A DNA stretch of 64,000 nt from Marinimicrobium sp038419845 (GTDB taxonomy: Bacteria; Pseudomonadota; Gammaproteobacteria; Pseudomonadales; Cellvibrionaceae): contig NZ_JBCAQT010000013.1 in NCBI RefSeq assembly GCF_038419845.1, positions 62,001-126,000 of the forward strand, read 5' to 3'. The position numbers were made by a program, and so were the translations under genes. Numbering within the stretch: the first letter of the stretch is position 1; every line of letters starts with the position of its first letter. This document shows positions 33,480 to 42,786 of the stretch, one piece after another. The notes below the pieces were generated by a model. The model had not been told where the DNA came from, searched no databases, and worked only from the letters and a program-made list of their open reading frames with translations.

Positions 33480-33870
33480 GATCGTGGTCTTCGCCGTGTT
33501 CGTGGTCGCCATCGTGGTGTTCGTGCTCCTGGTCGTCGTGTTCTTGGTCATGGTCGCCGTCGTGGTGCTCTGCGTCGGTAACTGTACCCTCGGTGTCGGC
33601 CTGTTCGGCCTCGTCCCCGTAGTAGGCTTCGGTCGAGGCGTGGTCGTGATCATCATGGCTGTGATCACCGTCGTGGCTATGGTCATCTCCATCGCCGTGA
33701 TCGTGCGCTTCATCACCGTTATGGGCACCTTCATCATCATGGGCACCTTCCTCATGGCGATGCTCGTCCTCGTGCATGGCGTCATCGTCATGGGGATGCT
33801 CGGCATCGCTGCAGGCGGCCAGAGCCAGGGTCAGTGCGGCGAGGGTCATCAGGGGCTTCATTGAAATCAT
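33469..33870 (-). CDS. histidine- and aspartate-rich metal-binding lipoprotein
   Basis: A 133-residue product starting MISMKPLMTLAALTLALAACSDA; the lipobox LAAC gives Cys20 as the anchor. The mature chain is almost entirely His, Asp and Glu; I count 27 histidines by eye, many as HxH, HDH or HHDGDH. The start ATG at 33870 follows GGAGATC at 7 nt spacing. It lies between the channel and adaptor genes and shares 11 nt with the adaptor start. A periplasmic sink or chaperone feeding metal to the pump is inferred from composition and context; I know of no defined family. Confidence 0.85.
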   Translation of the reverse strand: MISMKPLMTLAALTLALAACSDAEHPHDDDAMHEDEHRHEEGAHDDEGAHNGDEAHDHGDGDDHSHDGDHSHDDHDHASTEAYYGDEAEQADTEGTVTDAEHHDGDHDQEHDDQEHEHHDGDHEHGEDHDHAH

Positions 33871-33896
33871 GGGTGATCTCCTGTCAGTCAGACGGT

Positions 33897-35096
33897 TCAG
33901 TTGGATATCAGAAGGTTCAGTTGGATATAGGTGCGGCGGGCTTCCAATTCGCGTTGCAGCGCCTCCCGGCGGGCGTCAAGTTCCGAGCGGTGGGCGTCGA
34001 TCAGTTCCGCGATGCTGAGCTCGCCGGCGGCGTAACTGCTTTCGGCGATGTCCGAGAGCGAGCTTGAGTCTGTCTCTGTGTTCCGTTGCAGCGCCAGGGC
34101 GGCCTGCCGCTGGGCCCTCAAGGCACGTTGCAGCGTCTGGAGGCGGGTAGTGAGCTCGGCGCGGGCCAGGGCCCGGTCTGCCCGTTGTTGTTGCGCGAGG
34201 CTGCGCTGGGTGCGGGCCTCACCGGTGTTCCGATCAAACAGTGGAATCTCAAGCCCGACGGATACCACATTCCCCTCGGCCTGAAAACCGGGTTCGGTCA
34301 CCTCTTTGCGGCCCACACCAAGGGTCAGTTCCGGCCAGCGTTGGCGTTCGGCGGCGCGTGCGCGCACGGCGGCGCTCTCGGCTTCCGCTGACAGCGCCTG
34401 CAACAACGGGCTCTCTGCGAGGGTGTCTCCGGCGTCCGGTGCCCGGGGCGGGAGTAGGCGGCCTGTCAGCGGGCGGTCGCTCTCGCCAATCAGCTGCGTG
34501 AGTCGGTCCCGGGCCGACATCGCTTCGGCTTGCGTCTGCAGTCGCTCACCGTCGAGCAGTGCCAGCTCCTGTTGCAGACGGCTGAGTTCATAGCGGGAAG
34601 CGTCGCCCGCTTCCACCCGTTGTGCGATGGCTTCGGTCAACTCCGAAAAACGCCGGTGCCAGTCGGCGACCAGTTCGGCGTCTCGCCGGGCCGCCAGAAC
34701 CTGGTAAAAGCGGCTTCGAATATCGGCAGACCATTCCAGTCGGGCGTAGTCGTTGCGCATGCCAGCGGCCCGGTACTGGTGCCGGGCCGCTTCCCGGGTC
34801 AGCCCGTCAACGCCGGCCAGGTTGATGCGCTGACGGATCGACCAGGTGTCCTCTTCGGAGTCGCCCTCTGGCAGTTCCAGGGTTTCGCGGCTGTATTCGA
34901 TTTCGGGGTTGGCCCAGCGGCCGGCGGATTCGAGCTTACCCCGGGCAAGGTCCGCGTGGGCGTCCCAGCGGTCGGACGCGTCCGATTGTTCGAGACCGAG
35001 GCGGACCGCCTCCTCTTCCGTCAGGGGCGGGGCGCCACTGGCGAGGCTGGACGCCAGCAAAAAGAAGCAGAAGAGGTGGGGAGTGCATCGGTGCAC
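33897..35096 (-). CDS. TolC-family outer-membrane channel (CzcC-like)
   Basis: A 399-residue protein. The start is GTG at 35096 with AGGAG 7 nt upstream, giving signal peptide MHRCTPHLFCFFLLASSLASG. Two repeated coiled-coil halves follow, with LEQSDASDRWDAHADLARGK, Ala- and Arg-rich helices and YELSRLQQELALL. It provides the outer-membrane exit for the RND pump. First gene of the minus-strand operon channel, His-rich lipoprotein, adaptor, permease. 26 nt separate it from the His-rich gene. Confidence 0.9.
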   Translation of the reverse strand: MHRCTPHLFCFFLLASSLASGAPPLTEEEAVRLGLEQSDASDRWDAHADLARGKLESAGRWANPEIEYSRETLELPEGDSEEDTWSIRQRINLAGVDGLTREAARHQYRAAGMRNDYARLEWSADIRSRFYQVLAARRDAELVADWHRRFSELTEAIAQRVEAGDASRYELSRLQQELALLDGERLQTQAEAMSARDRLTQLIGESDRPLTGRLLPPRAPDAGDTLAESPLLQALSAEAESAAVRARAAERQRWPELTLGVGRKEVTEPGFQAEGNVVSVGLEIPLFDRNTGEARTQRSLAQQQRADRALARAELTTRLQTLQRALRAQRQAALALQRNTETDSSSLSDIAESSYAAGELSIAELIDAHRSELDARREALQRELEARRTYIQLNLLISN

Positions 35097-35305
35097 AGCT
35101 AGGCTCCTACCAGAAAACCGGAATGGGTTTTGATGACGCGACGGATAACGGCGTCACGACGAGACGGCTGATTATGACATACAAGGCCGGCGTGGGGGGG
35201 CGGCGACCGGGCAGGGTGCCGTATCGCTCCTCTGTTTCCTGGCACTGTATCTCGGTGACCGGAGTGTGGATAATGCGCGGGTCATCTCTGATTGCAGGAA
35301 GGAAT

Positions 35306-36904
35306 GTGTCTGAATTGAAATCATCGGCTTCCGACTCGCCCAAACCGGCGCCCAGTCTATTGCGCTCCAGCTCGTTGGTGAGTGTGCTCACTATGGTCTC
35401 GCGCGTGCTCGGGTTGCTGCGGGATATGGTATTTGCCCGGGTGATCGGGGCTGGTGCCGGGGCCGACGCCTTCTTTGTGGCGTTCAAGATCCCCAACTTC
35501 ATGCGCCGTCTGTTTGCCGAGGGGGCCTTCGCCCAGGCGTTTGTACCGGTTTTGTCCGAGTATCGCCACCAGGGGACCCACGCCGCGGTGAAGGCGCTGG
35601 TGGATCGGGTGGCGGGCTGTCTGGGGCTGGTGCTGGTGTCGGTGACGGTGCTCGCCGTGGTGGGAGCGCCCATGGTCACGGCCCTGTTCGCGCCGGGCTT
35701 CTGGCTGAATGATCCCGACAAGTACGCGCTCACGGTGGATATGGTGCGGGTGACCTTCCCCTACCTGTTGCTGATTTCCCTGACCGGTTTCGCCGGGGCC
35801 ATTCTCAACAGTTACGACCGCTTTGCCATTCCCGCCTTCACTCCCGTTATTCTCAATCTGAGCCTGATTCTGGCCGCCCTGGCAGCCGCGCCTCTGGTGG
35901 ACACGCCCGCCTACGCCCTGGCATGGGGGGTGATGGTGGCAGGGGTCTGTCAGCTGCTGTTTCAGATGCCGTTTTTGCGGCGCCTGCATCTGCTGCCCGC
36001 TCCCAAGGTCGACTGGAAAGACCCCGGGGTCAAACGCATTCTCTGGCTGATGGCGCCGGCGCTGTTCGGGGTGTCGGTCAGTCAGATCAATCTGTTGCTG
36101 GATACCGTGCTGGCCTCATTCCTGCCCACCGGCAGCGTGTCCTGGTTGTACTACTCCGATCGCCTGGTGGAGTTGCCCCTGGGGGTGTTCGGTATTGCCC
36201 TGGCTACGGTGATCACCCCGAGCCTCTCGCGCCAGCATGCCGCCGAGAATCCGGCGGCCTTCAGTCGGACCCTTGATTGGGCGCTGCGTAGCGTGTTGGT
36301 GGTGGCGCTGCCGGCGGCCCTGGCGCTGGTGCTGCTGGCCGAGCCGATTCTGTTTACCCTGTTCCAGTACGGCGAGACCAGTGCCCGGGACATGCAGATG
36401 GCCTCGCTCAGCCTCCAGGCCTACGCTCTGGGTCTGCTGGCCTTCATGCTCGTGAAGATCCTGGCGCCGGGCTATTTTTCCCGTCAGGACATGAAAACGC
36501 CGGTGCGGATCGGCATCTACGCCATGGCCGCCAATATGGTGCTGAACCTGGTGTTTGTGCTGCCGCTGTACTTCATCTTCAATATCGGCCATGTGGGGCT
36601 GGCGCTGGCCACGGCGGTGTCGGCCTACCTGAATGCCTTCCTTCTTTATCGGGGCCTGCGCCGCTCCGACACCTATACCCCCGGCCCGGGTTGGGGTTCA
36701 CGCCTGGTGAGGTTTGCGCTGGCCAACGGCACAATGGTGCTGGTTTTGCTGGCGCTGTTGGGGCAGTGGAGTGACTGGTCGAGCTGGGACTGGTGGAACC
36801 GGGTCTGGCGCCTGACCCTGCTCTGCTTTGCCGGACTCTCGGTTTATGGTGTCAGTTTGCGTATTTTTGGCATTAAATTCAGCGAATTCCGCACAAACAG
36901 CTAA
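35306..36904 (+). CDS. murJ: lipid II flippase MurJ
   Basis: About 532 residues and fourteen membrane helices of the MOP/MVF superfamily. Landmarks: MVSRVLGLLRDMVFARVIGAG in TM1, KIPNFMRRLFAEGAFAQAFVPVLSEY, and VSWLYYSDRLVELPLGVFGIALATVITPSLS mid-protein. It flips the peptidoglycan precursor lipid II across the inner membrane. The GTG at 35306 has AGGAAGG directly upstream and yields the usual length; an upstream frame from 35123 has a 61-residue extension without homology signs. Divergent from the metal-efflux operon. Confidence 0.94.
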   Translation: MSELKSSASDSPKPAPSLLRSSSLVSVLTMVSRVLGLLRDMVFARVIGAGAGADAFFVAFKIPNFMRRLFAEGAFAQAFVPVLSEYRHQGTHAAVKALVDRVAGCLGLVLVSVTVLAVVGAPMVTALFAPGFWLNDPDKYALTVDMVRVTFPYLLLISLTGFAGAILNSYDRFAIPAFTPVILNLSLILAALAAAPLVDTPAYALAWGVMVAGVCQLLFQMPFLRRLHLLPAPKVDWKDPGVKRILWLMAPALFGVSVSQINLLLDTVLASFLPTGSVSWLYYSDRLVELPLGVFGIALATVITPSLSRQHAAENPAAFSRTLDWALRSVLVVALPAALALVLLAEPILFTLFQYGETSARDMQMASLSLQAYALGLLAFMLVKILAPGYFSRQDMKTPVRIGIYAMAANMVLNLVFVLPLYFIFNIGHVGLALATAVSAYLNAFLLYRGLRRSDTYTPGPGWGSRLVRFALANGTMVLVLLALLGQWSDWSSWDWWNRVWRLTLLCFAGLSVYGVSLRIFGIKFSEFRTNS

Positions 36905-36943
36905 AAACGGGAAAATCGTCGTGTCTGTGCTACGCTTGTGGTT

Positions 36944-38671
36944 ATGGGCGACAATTCCAACAGAACAGTACCCGGTGCGCCCCGTTCAGCGACCGCACCC
37001 GGCCAGCAGGAGTCCTCGGTTCCCGCCGATCAGACCCCGGAGCAGGCGCGTGCCTGCGCCATTGATTTGAGCTTTGATTCCGAATCGTCTCTGGTGTGGG
37101 CTCACCTGACACCGTCCAGGGCCGCTCAGCCGGTCAGTGTTGCCAGTCTCCGGGCGCAGCTGGAAACGTCCGGTTTCGGGGCTTACCACGCTCCCGAGGC
37201 CACGCTGGAATCGGTGGTGCAAAAAGCCAACAACCGCCAGCCCGGGGATTTTGTTGTGGCAGAGCGCCGCGACGCCCAGCCCGAATGGCAGGTCAGCGAT
37301 GACAGAGAAGCGGTCTATCTCACCCTGCACCGTGCCTGGGGCGGGCGCCCCGTGACCCGCAACTACCTGCTGGAAGAGCTGGCGCAGCTGGGGGTGCCCG
37401 AGCGCTGCATTCTGGCCATTCCCTTCGAGGAAGTGCTCTCCATGGGGCAGGCCGAGCACCAGATTATCGCCCGCGCGATCCCGCCCAAAAACGGAGAAAA
37501 CACCCGGTTTGAGACGCTGATCGAGGGCGACCGGGACCTGTCGCCGGTCGAGGATGACAAGGGCCGGGTGGATATGCACCAGCTGCACGATTTTGTGGTG
37601 GTGGACCCGGGTACCCCCCTGATGCGGCGAATTCCCGCCACTCAGGGCGAGGCCGGCGTCAATGTCCTGGGCGAGCCGCTTGAGCCCAGACCGGGCAAGG
37701 AGCTGCCCTACGGCAAGGACTGCGAGGGGACAGAGCCGGATGCCCGTGATCCCGACATTCTTTGCGCGTCGATCAAGGGCCACCCGGTCACGCTTCGCCA
37801 GGGCGTCCGTGTCGATCCGGTCCTGAGGGTGAAGAACGTGGATCTCTCGACCGGGGACATCGATTTTGACGGCTCCCTGGAGGTGGCGGGGGATGTCACC
37901 AGTGGTTTTGTGGTGAGTGCCACGGGGGATGTGATCGTGCGCGGCATGGTCGAAAAAGCCGAAGTCTATGCCGGCAAAAGTCTGATCATCTCCGGGGGTG
38001 TCATGGGCGAAGACGCCGGCCAGGATGACCGGGGACAGCTGACGTTACGGACCCGCCTGCGCGCCGGCGACAACCTGAGCGCCAAATTCATCAATCTGGC
38101 CGAGGCCTCGGCCGGGGGCGACCTGGAGGTGCGCGAATACGCCCTGCAGAGCCAGCTGAGCGCCGGGCGCGACCTGTTGCTGGGGCAGCCCAGCGGCAAA
38201 GGCAGCCTCATCGGCGGCTGGGCCAGGGCCGGCCGGGCGCTGGTGGCCAATGTTCTGGGGAGCGAAGCCAGTGTGGCCACCGAAGTGATCGTCGGCAAGC
38301 CGCCGCGCAAGCGCAAACTCCTGGGCCGACTGCGTCAGGAGAAGGAGTTGTGCGAACACAACTGGAGCAAGTTGAATGATGCTCTGGCAACACTGGAGCA
38401 GCAGGGGACGACGGAAGCGGTTCCTGAAACGAAGCGGGCCCGCATCCGCACGACCCTGGAGTCCCAGCGCCGCCGGCGCGGGCGCCTGCAGGCGCTGATC
38501 GAGCGGGTCGCCGCCCGCCAGCGGGCCGGGGCCGACTGCCGGGTCCACGTCAAACGCCAGCTGTATGCCAACGTCAGCGTCACCATCGACGGCGTGCGCC
38601 ATACCTACCATCAGGACCAGGGGCCCAGGCACCTGGTCCGCTCCGGAGCAGAACTGATCAATCGCGCCTGA
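36944..38671 (+). CDS. FapA/DUF342-family protein
   Basis: About 575 residues. A disordered N-terminus (about 1-35) is followed by a compact domain with NNRQPGDFVVAERR. The DUF342/FapA parallel beta-helix-like core follows (RVDMHQLHDFVVVDPGTPLMRRIPATQG, split by the family's LD-x-G turns), with GDIDFDGSLEVAGDVTSGF and VYAGKSLIISGGV. A charged coiled coil (about 470-530) ends in GVRHTYHQDQGP. FapA-like proteins occur near flagellar or envelope genes and may bind nucleic acid or act as scaffolds; biochemical role unsettled. ATG 36944 chosen over GTG 36938. It trails murJ by 39 nt. Confidence 0.85.
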   Translation: MGDNSNRTVPGAPRSATAPGQQESSVPADQTPEQARACAIDLSFDSESSLVWAHLTPSRAAQPVSVASLRAQLETSGFGAYHAPEATLESVVQKANNRQPGDFVVAERRDAQPEWQVSDDREAVYLTLHRAWGGRPVTRNYLLEELAQLGVPERCILAIPFEEVLSMGQAEHQIIARAIPPKNGENTRFETLIEGDRDLSPVEDDKGRVDMHQLHDFVVVDPGTPLMRRIPATQGEAGVNVLGEPLEPRPGKELPYGKDCEGTEPDARDPDILCASIKGHPVTLRQGVRVDPVLRVKNVDLSTGDIDFDGSLEVAGDVTSGFVVSATGDVIVRGMVEKAEVYAGKSLIISGGVMGEDAGQDDRGQLTLRTRLRAGDNLSAKFINLAEASAGGDLEVREYALQSQLSAGRDLLLGQPSGKGSLIGGWARAGRALVANVLGSEASVATEVIVGKPPRKRKLLGRLRQEKELCEHNWSKLNDALATLEQQGTTEAVPETKRARIRTTLESQRRRRGRLQALIERVAARQRAGADCRVHVKRQLYANVSVTIDGVRHTYHQDQGPRHLVRSGAELINRA

Positions 38672-38688
38672 GCCCGGTAATACCGGGC
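38672..38688 (+). terminator. short GC hairpin after FapA-like gene
   Basis: GCCCGGT and ACCGGGC pair with an AAT loop, starting at the stop codon. Only CTTCACCCC follows, so it is a weak terminator at best. Confidence 0.4.
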
Positions 38689-38771
38689 CTTCACCCCTTA
38701 CTCCCGCTGTCCGGCTGCTGTATACTCACGCGTTTCTTATTGCTGACTGAGCGAGGCACGCGGGTATTACT

Positions 38772-39737
38772 GTGAATCCGGCCCCCAGAGAATTCATTCG
38801 CGGCCTGCACAACCTGCGCCCCCGGCACCGGGGCTGCGTGGCCACCATCGGATCCTTCGATGGCGTGCATCTTGGCCACAGGGCCATTCTGCGCCAGCTG
38901 ACCGACGCCGCCCATCAGCATGGCCTGCCGGCCGTGGTGATCATATTCGAGCCTCAGCCGCACGAGTTTTTCTCCCGCGAACGGGCGCCCGCACGCCTGA
39001 TGCGTCTGCGGGAAAAAGTGCAGGCCCTGTTCGATGCCGGCGTGCAGCGGATCCTGTGCCTGCGCTTCAACGACGAACTGCGCGCGCTGTCCGCCCGGGA
39101 GTTTATCGACCGGATACTGGTCAAGGGCTTGGGGATTCGCCATATCGTCGTTGGCGATGACTTTCGCTTCGGCTGCGACCGGCGGGGCGATTTCAACCTG
39201 CTGCAGACCGTGGGGCAGGAACAGGGCTTCACTGTCTCCGATTCCTGCACGCTGGAAGTGGCCGGTGCCCGGGTGAGCAGCACCCGCATCCGCGAAGCGC
39301 TCGAAGCCGGTGACTTTGCCTTGGCCGAGCAGCTGCTCGGGCGCCCCTACCGGATCACCGGTCGAGTGGGCTACGGCAAACAACTGGGCCGGGAACTGGG
39401 CGTGCCCACGGCCAACGTACAGCTGCGCCGCTACCGCTCCCCCCTGCACGGGGTCTTCGCGGTCAAGGCCCGCCTGCCGGATGGCCGTACTCACCCGGGC
39501 GCCGCCAATGTGGGCGTGCGACCCACCGTCAGCGGCGACCCGCAGCCGCTACTGGAAGTGCACCTGCTGGATTTCTCCGGCAGCCTGTACGGCCAGATGA
39601 TCGAAGTGGAATTTCACGGCAAGCTGCGGGAAGAACAGAAGTTTGAATCGGTAGACAAACTGCGCGAGCAACTGCAAAAAGACATTGCCCAGGCGAGACA
39701 GTTTTTTGAACCAAAAGCCGAACGGAACAGAACCTGA
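38772..39737 (+). CDS. ribF: bifunctional riboflavin kinase/FAD synthetase
   Basis: A 321-residue enzyme. The N-terminal FAD synthetase domain has GSFDGVHLGHRAIL (nucleotide binding, about 30) and SSTRIREALEAGD. The C-terminal riboflavin kinase has YGKQLGRELGVPTANVQL (about 205) and the barrel to about 310. It converts riboflavin to FMN and then FAD. Start is GTG at 38772. In many gammaproteobacteria ribF precedes ileS-lspA, and the same order is kept here, interrupted by a hairpin element. Confidence 0.96.
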   Translation: MNPAPREFIRGLHNLRPRHRGCVATIGSFDGVHLGHRAILRQLTDAAHQHGLPAVVIIFEPQPHEFFSRERAPARLMRLREKVQALFDAGVQRILCLRFNDELRALSAREFIDRILVKGLGIRHIVVGDDFRFGCDRRGDFNLLQTVGQEQGFTVSDSCTLEVAGARVSSTRIREALEAGDFALAEQLLGRPYRITGRVGYGKQLGRELGVPTANVQLRRYRSPLHGVFAVKARLPDGRTHPGAANVGVRPTVSGDPQPLLEVHLLDFSGSLYGQMIEVEFHGKLREEQKFESVDKLREQLQKDIAQARQFFEPKAERNRT

Positions 39738-39758
39738 ATCTGGCACTGAGGGCCGAGG

Positions 39759-39851
39759 CGGGGTAATGCCTTCCAAGACCGTCGAGCGCGGGATTCGCGA
39801 AACGAGCCTACAGGGACGTATTTACGGCGAGTCTTGGAAGGCATTACCCCG
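39759..39851 (+). repeat. dispersed hairpin element, copy D
   Basis: Arms 39759-39779 (starts CGGGGTAATGCCTTCC) and 39831-39851 are perfectly complementary over 21 nt; partial pairing runs out to about 39751 and 39859. The 51-nt interior has a CGCG-GGATT-CGCG hairpin, then GAGCCTACAGGGACG through TTTACGGCGA. It stands between ribF and ileS, 22 nt after the ribF stop. Confidence 0.85.
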
Positions 39852-39923
39852 ACTTGGCCCGGATCGAACTAACGAAGTGCACTAAATTCCTGAGAGCCAC
39901 AAACACTTGGCGAACTGACGATT

Positions 39924-42719
39924 ATGAGCGACTACAAAGCGACACTGAATCTGCCCCATACCGCCTTCGCCATGAAGGCCAACCTGGCCCAGCGCGAGCC
40001 CGAAATGCTCAAACGCTGGTATCAGGACAAACTCTACCAACAGATTCGCCAGGCTCGCGCCGGCCGCGAAAAATTCATTTTGCACGACGGCCCACCCTAC
40101 GCCAATGGTGATATTCACATCGGCCACGCCGTCAACAAAATTTTGAAAGACATCATCGTCAAAAGCAAAACCCTCAGCGGCTTTGACGCCCCCTACGTGC
40201 CCGGCTGGGACTGCCACGGCCTGCCCATCGAGCATAACGTCGAAAAGAAACACGGCAAAGCCGGCACCAAACTGGACATGAAAAGCTTCCGCCAGAAATG
40301 CCGCGACTACGCCGCCCGACAAGTCAACGGTCAGCGAGAGGATTTCAAACGCCTGGGCGTACTCGGGGACTGGGACAACCCCTACCTGACCATGGACTAC
40401 CGGTTCGAAGCGGACATCATCCGCTCCCTGGGCAAGATCGCCGAGCAGGGCCATCTGCACAAAGGCTTCAAGCCCGTCTATTGGAGCGTGGTGGGCGGCT
40501 CCGCCCTGGCCGAAGCCGAAGTCGAATATCAGGACAAAACCTCCTACTCCATCGACGTCAAATTCGCCTTTACCGACCAGCACGCCCTCGAACACGCTGT
40601 GCCCGGACTGAAAGGGCAGGGCGAGGTTTCTCTGGTGATCTGGACCACCACGCCCTGGACCATTCCCGCCAACCAGGCCGTCAGCGTGCATCCGGAGCTG
40701 GATTACGCCGTGGTCCAGGTGGGCGGGGAGCGGCTGTTGCTGGCCGAGGCCCTGGTCGAGTCGGTCATGCAGCGCGCGGGTGTCGAAGACTATGAAATCG
40801 TCGGCCGCACCCCCGGTCGCGAACTGGAACAGCTGCAGGTGCAGCATCCGTTCTACCCGCGCCAGGTACCCGTCATCCTGGGCGATCACGTCACCACCGA
40901 AGCCGGCACCGGCTGTGTTCACACCGCACCCGATCACGGTATGGATGACTTTGTGGTGGGCCAGAAATACGGCATCGGCACCCTCAACTATATCGATGAT
41001 AATGGCCTCTATCGGGATTCGGTAGAGATCTTTGCCGGCGAGCACGTCTACAAGGTCGATGAAAAAGTGGTCGCACTGCTGGAAGAAAAGGGCGCCCTGT
41101 TGGCCCAGGGGAAAATCACCCACAGCTTCCCCCACTGCTGGCGCACCAAAACCCCGCTGATTTTCCGGGCCACGCCCCAGTGGTTTGTGAGCATGACCAA
41201 AAACCAGCTGCGCGAGCAGGTGAGCGATGCGGTGGATCAGGTGCAGTGGGTGCCGGATTGGGGCCGCGCGCGTATCGACTCCATGCTGGCCAGCTCGCCC
41301 GACTGGTGCATCTCCCGGCAGCGCACCTGGGGTGTTCCCATTGCCCTCTTTGTGCACAAAGAGACCGGCGACCTGCATCCGAAAACGCCCGAGCTGATTG
41401 AAGCCGTGGCGAAAAAAGTCGAGCAGGACGGCATGGACGCCTGGTTCGATCTGGACGCCGCCGAGTTGTTGGGGGCCGAGGCCGATCACTACCAGAAAGT
41501 GACCGATACCCTGGATGTCTGGTTTGACTCCGGCGTGACCCACCATGCGGTCCTGGAGCAGCGCGAGAATCTGGGCTACCCGGCGGATCTGTATCTGGAA
41601 GGTTCGGATCAGCACCGGGGCTGGTTTCAGTCCTCCCTCAAAACCGCCATGGCCATGAATGGCACACCGCCCTACAAAACCGTGCTCACTCACGGTTTCA
41701 CCGTGGATGCTCAAGGACGCAAAATGTCCAAATCCGTGGGCAACGTGGTGCCTCCACAGAAAGTCATGAAAGAGCTGGGCGCTGATGTGCTGCGCCTCTG
41801 GGTGGCGGCTACCGATTTCAGCGGTGAGATGAGTGTGTCCGATGAGATTCTCAAGCGCACCGCGGACTCCTACCGCCGGATCCGCAATACCGCCCGCTTC
41901 ATGCTCTCCAACCTGAATGGTTTTGAGCCCGAGCATGCGGTCGCTCCCGAGGACATGGTAGCGCTGGACCGCTGGATTCTGGCGCGCACTGCCGAATTAC
42001 AGAAAGAGATCATCAACGCCTACGACCAGTATCAGTTCCATCATATTTACCAGAAGCTGCACAACTTCTGTGTAGTCGATCTGGGCGGCTTTTACCTGGA
42101 TATCATCAAGGATCGCCAGTACACCACCCGGGCTGATGGCCTACCGCGCCGCTCGGCCCAGACCGCGCTCTACCACGTGGTGGAAGCCATGGCCCGCTGG
42201 ATTGCGCCCATTCTGAGCTTTACCGCCGATGAGATCTGGCCCCTGATTCCGGGCGAGCGGCAGGGCCCGGTGTTTGCGGCTGAATGGTATGCCTTGCCGG
42301 CTGCCGCGGAATCGGATTTTGACGCCGAAGACTGGGTGCTGATTGCCCGGGTCAAGGACGCGGTCAACAAGGTGTTGGAATCCAAGCGCGCCGAGGGCGA
42401 GATCGGCGGTGCGCTCGGAGCGGAAGTGGTGCTCTATGCCGACGAAGAACAGCGGCAGGTGCTGGCCAAACTGGGCGACGAGCTGCGTTTTGTGCTGATC
42501 ACCTCCACTGCGCAGGTACGGCCGCTGGACGAAGCCACCGAAGCCGAGCTGACCGATATCGAGGGGCTCAAGGTGTCGGTGGAGAAATCGAAATACGACA
42601 AGTGTGGCCGCTGCTGGCATCACCGCCCGGATGTGGGCAGCGATGCCAAGCATCCGGAGCTGTGCGCCCGCTGCGTGGACAATGTCGAGGGGCAGGGCGA
42701 AGAGCGCCGGTACGCCTGA
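39924..42719 (+). CDS. ileS: isoleucyl-tRNA synthetase
   Basis: A 931-residue class I synthetase. HIGH-type motif DGPPYANGDIHIGHAVNKIL at about 60; editing domain with GTGCVHTAPDHG at about 330; KMSKS at about 600 (GRKMSKSVGNVV); C-terminal zinc site with CGRCWHHRPDVG and CARCVDNVEG. It charges tRNA-Ile and edits valine. The length is normal for a bacterial IleRS. First gene of the run ileS-lspA-fkpB-ispH. Confidence 0.98.
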   Translation: MSDYKATLNLPHTAFAMKANLAQREPEMLKRWYQDKLYQQIRQARAGREKFILHDGPPYANGDIHIGHAVNKILKDIIVKSKTLSGFDAPYVPGWDCHGLPIEHNVEKKHGKAGTKLDMKSFRQKCRDYAARQVNGQREDFKRLGVLGDWDNPYLTMDYRFEADIIRSLGKIAEQGHLHKGFKPVYWSVVGGSALAEAEVEYQDKTSYSIDVKFAFTDQHALEHAVPGLKGQGEVSLVIWTTTPWTIPANQAVSVHPELDYAVVQVGGERLLLAEALVESVMQRAGVEDYEIVGRTPGRELEQLQVQHPFYPRQVPVILGDHVTTEAGTGCVHTAPDHGMDDFVVGQKYGIGTLNYIDDNGLYRDSVEIFAGEHVYKVDEKVVALLEEKGALLAQGKITHSFPHCWRTKTPLIFRATPQWFVSMTKNQLREQVSDAVDQVQWVPDWGRARIDSMLASSPDWCISRQRTWGVPIALFVHKETGDLHPKTPELIEAVAKKVEQDGMDAWFDLDAAELLGAEADHYQKVTDTLDVWFDSGVTHHAVLEQRENLGYPADLYLEGSDQHRGWFQSSLKTAMAMNGTPPYKTVLTHGFTVDAQGRKMSKSVGNVVPPQKVMKELGADVLRLWVAATDFSGEMSVSDEILKRTADSYRRIRNTARFMLSNLNGFEPEHAVAPEDMVALDRWILARTAELQKEIINAYDQYQFHHIYQKLHNFCVVDLGGFYLDIIKDRQYTTRADGLPRRSAQTALYHVVEAMARWIAPILSFTADEIWPLIPGERQGPVFAAEWYALPAAAESDFDAEDWVLIARVKDAVNKVLESKRAEGEIGGALGAEVVLYADEEQRQVLAKLGDELRFVLITSTAQVRPLDEATEAELTDIEGLKVSVEKSKYDKCGRCWHHRPDVGSDAKHPELCARCVDNVEGQGEERRYA

Positions 42720-42786
42720 CGTGCCGGCGCAAGCCGTCCATTTACCATTCCACTACTGTTGTATCACTTTGGAACCGAGCGCAAAC

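Noticed and set aside
33472..33864. Val/Met-rich plus-strand frame
   Set aside because: Complement of the His/Asp codons of the His-rich lipoprotein, an artefact of repeated GTG/ATG triplets.
39882..41936. 684-codon minus-strand open frame
   Set aside because: Antisense to ileS, whose catalytic motifs are intact; the shadow lacks any domain.
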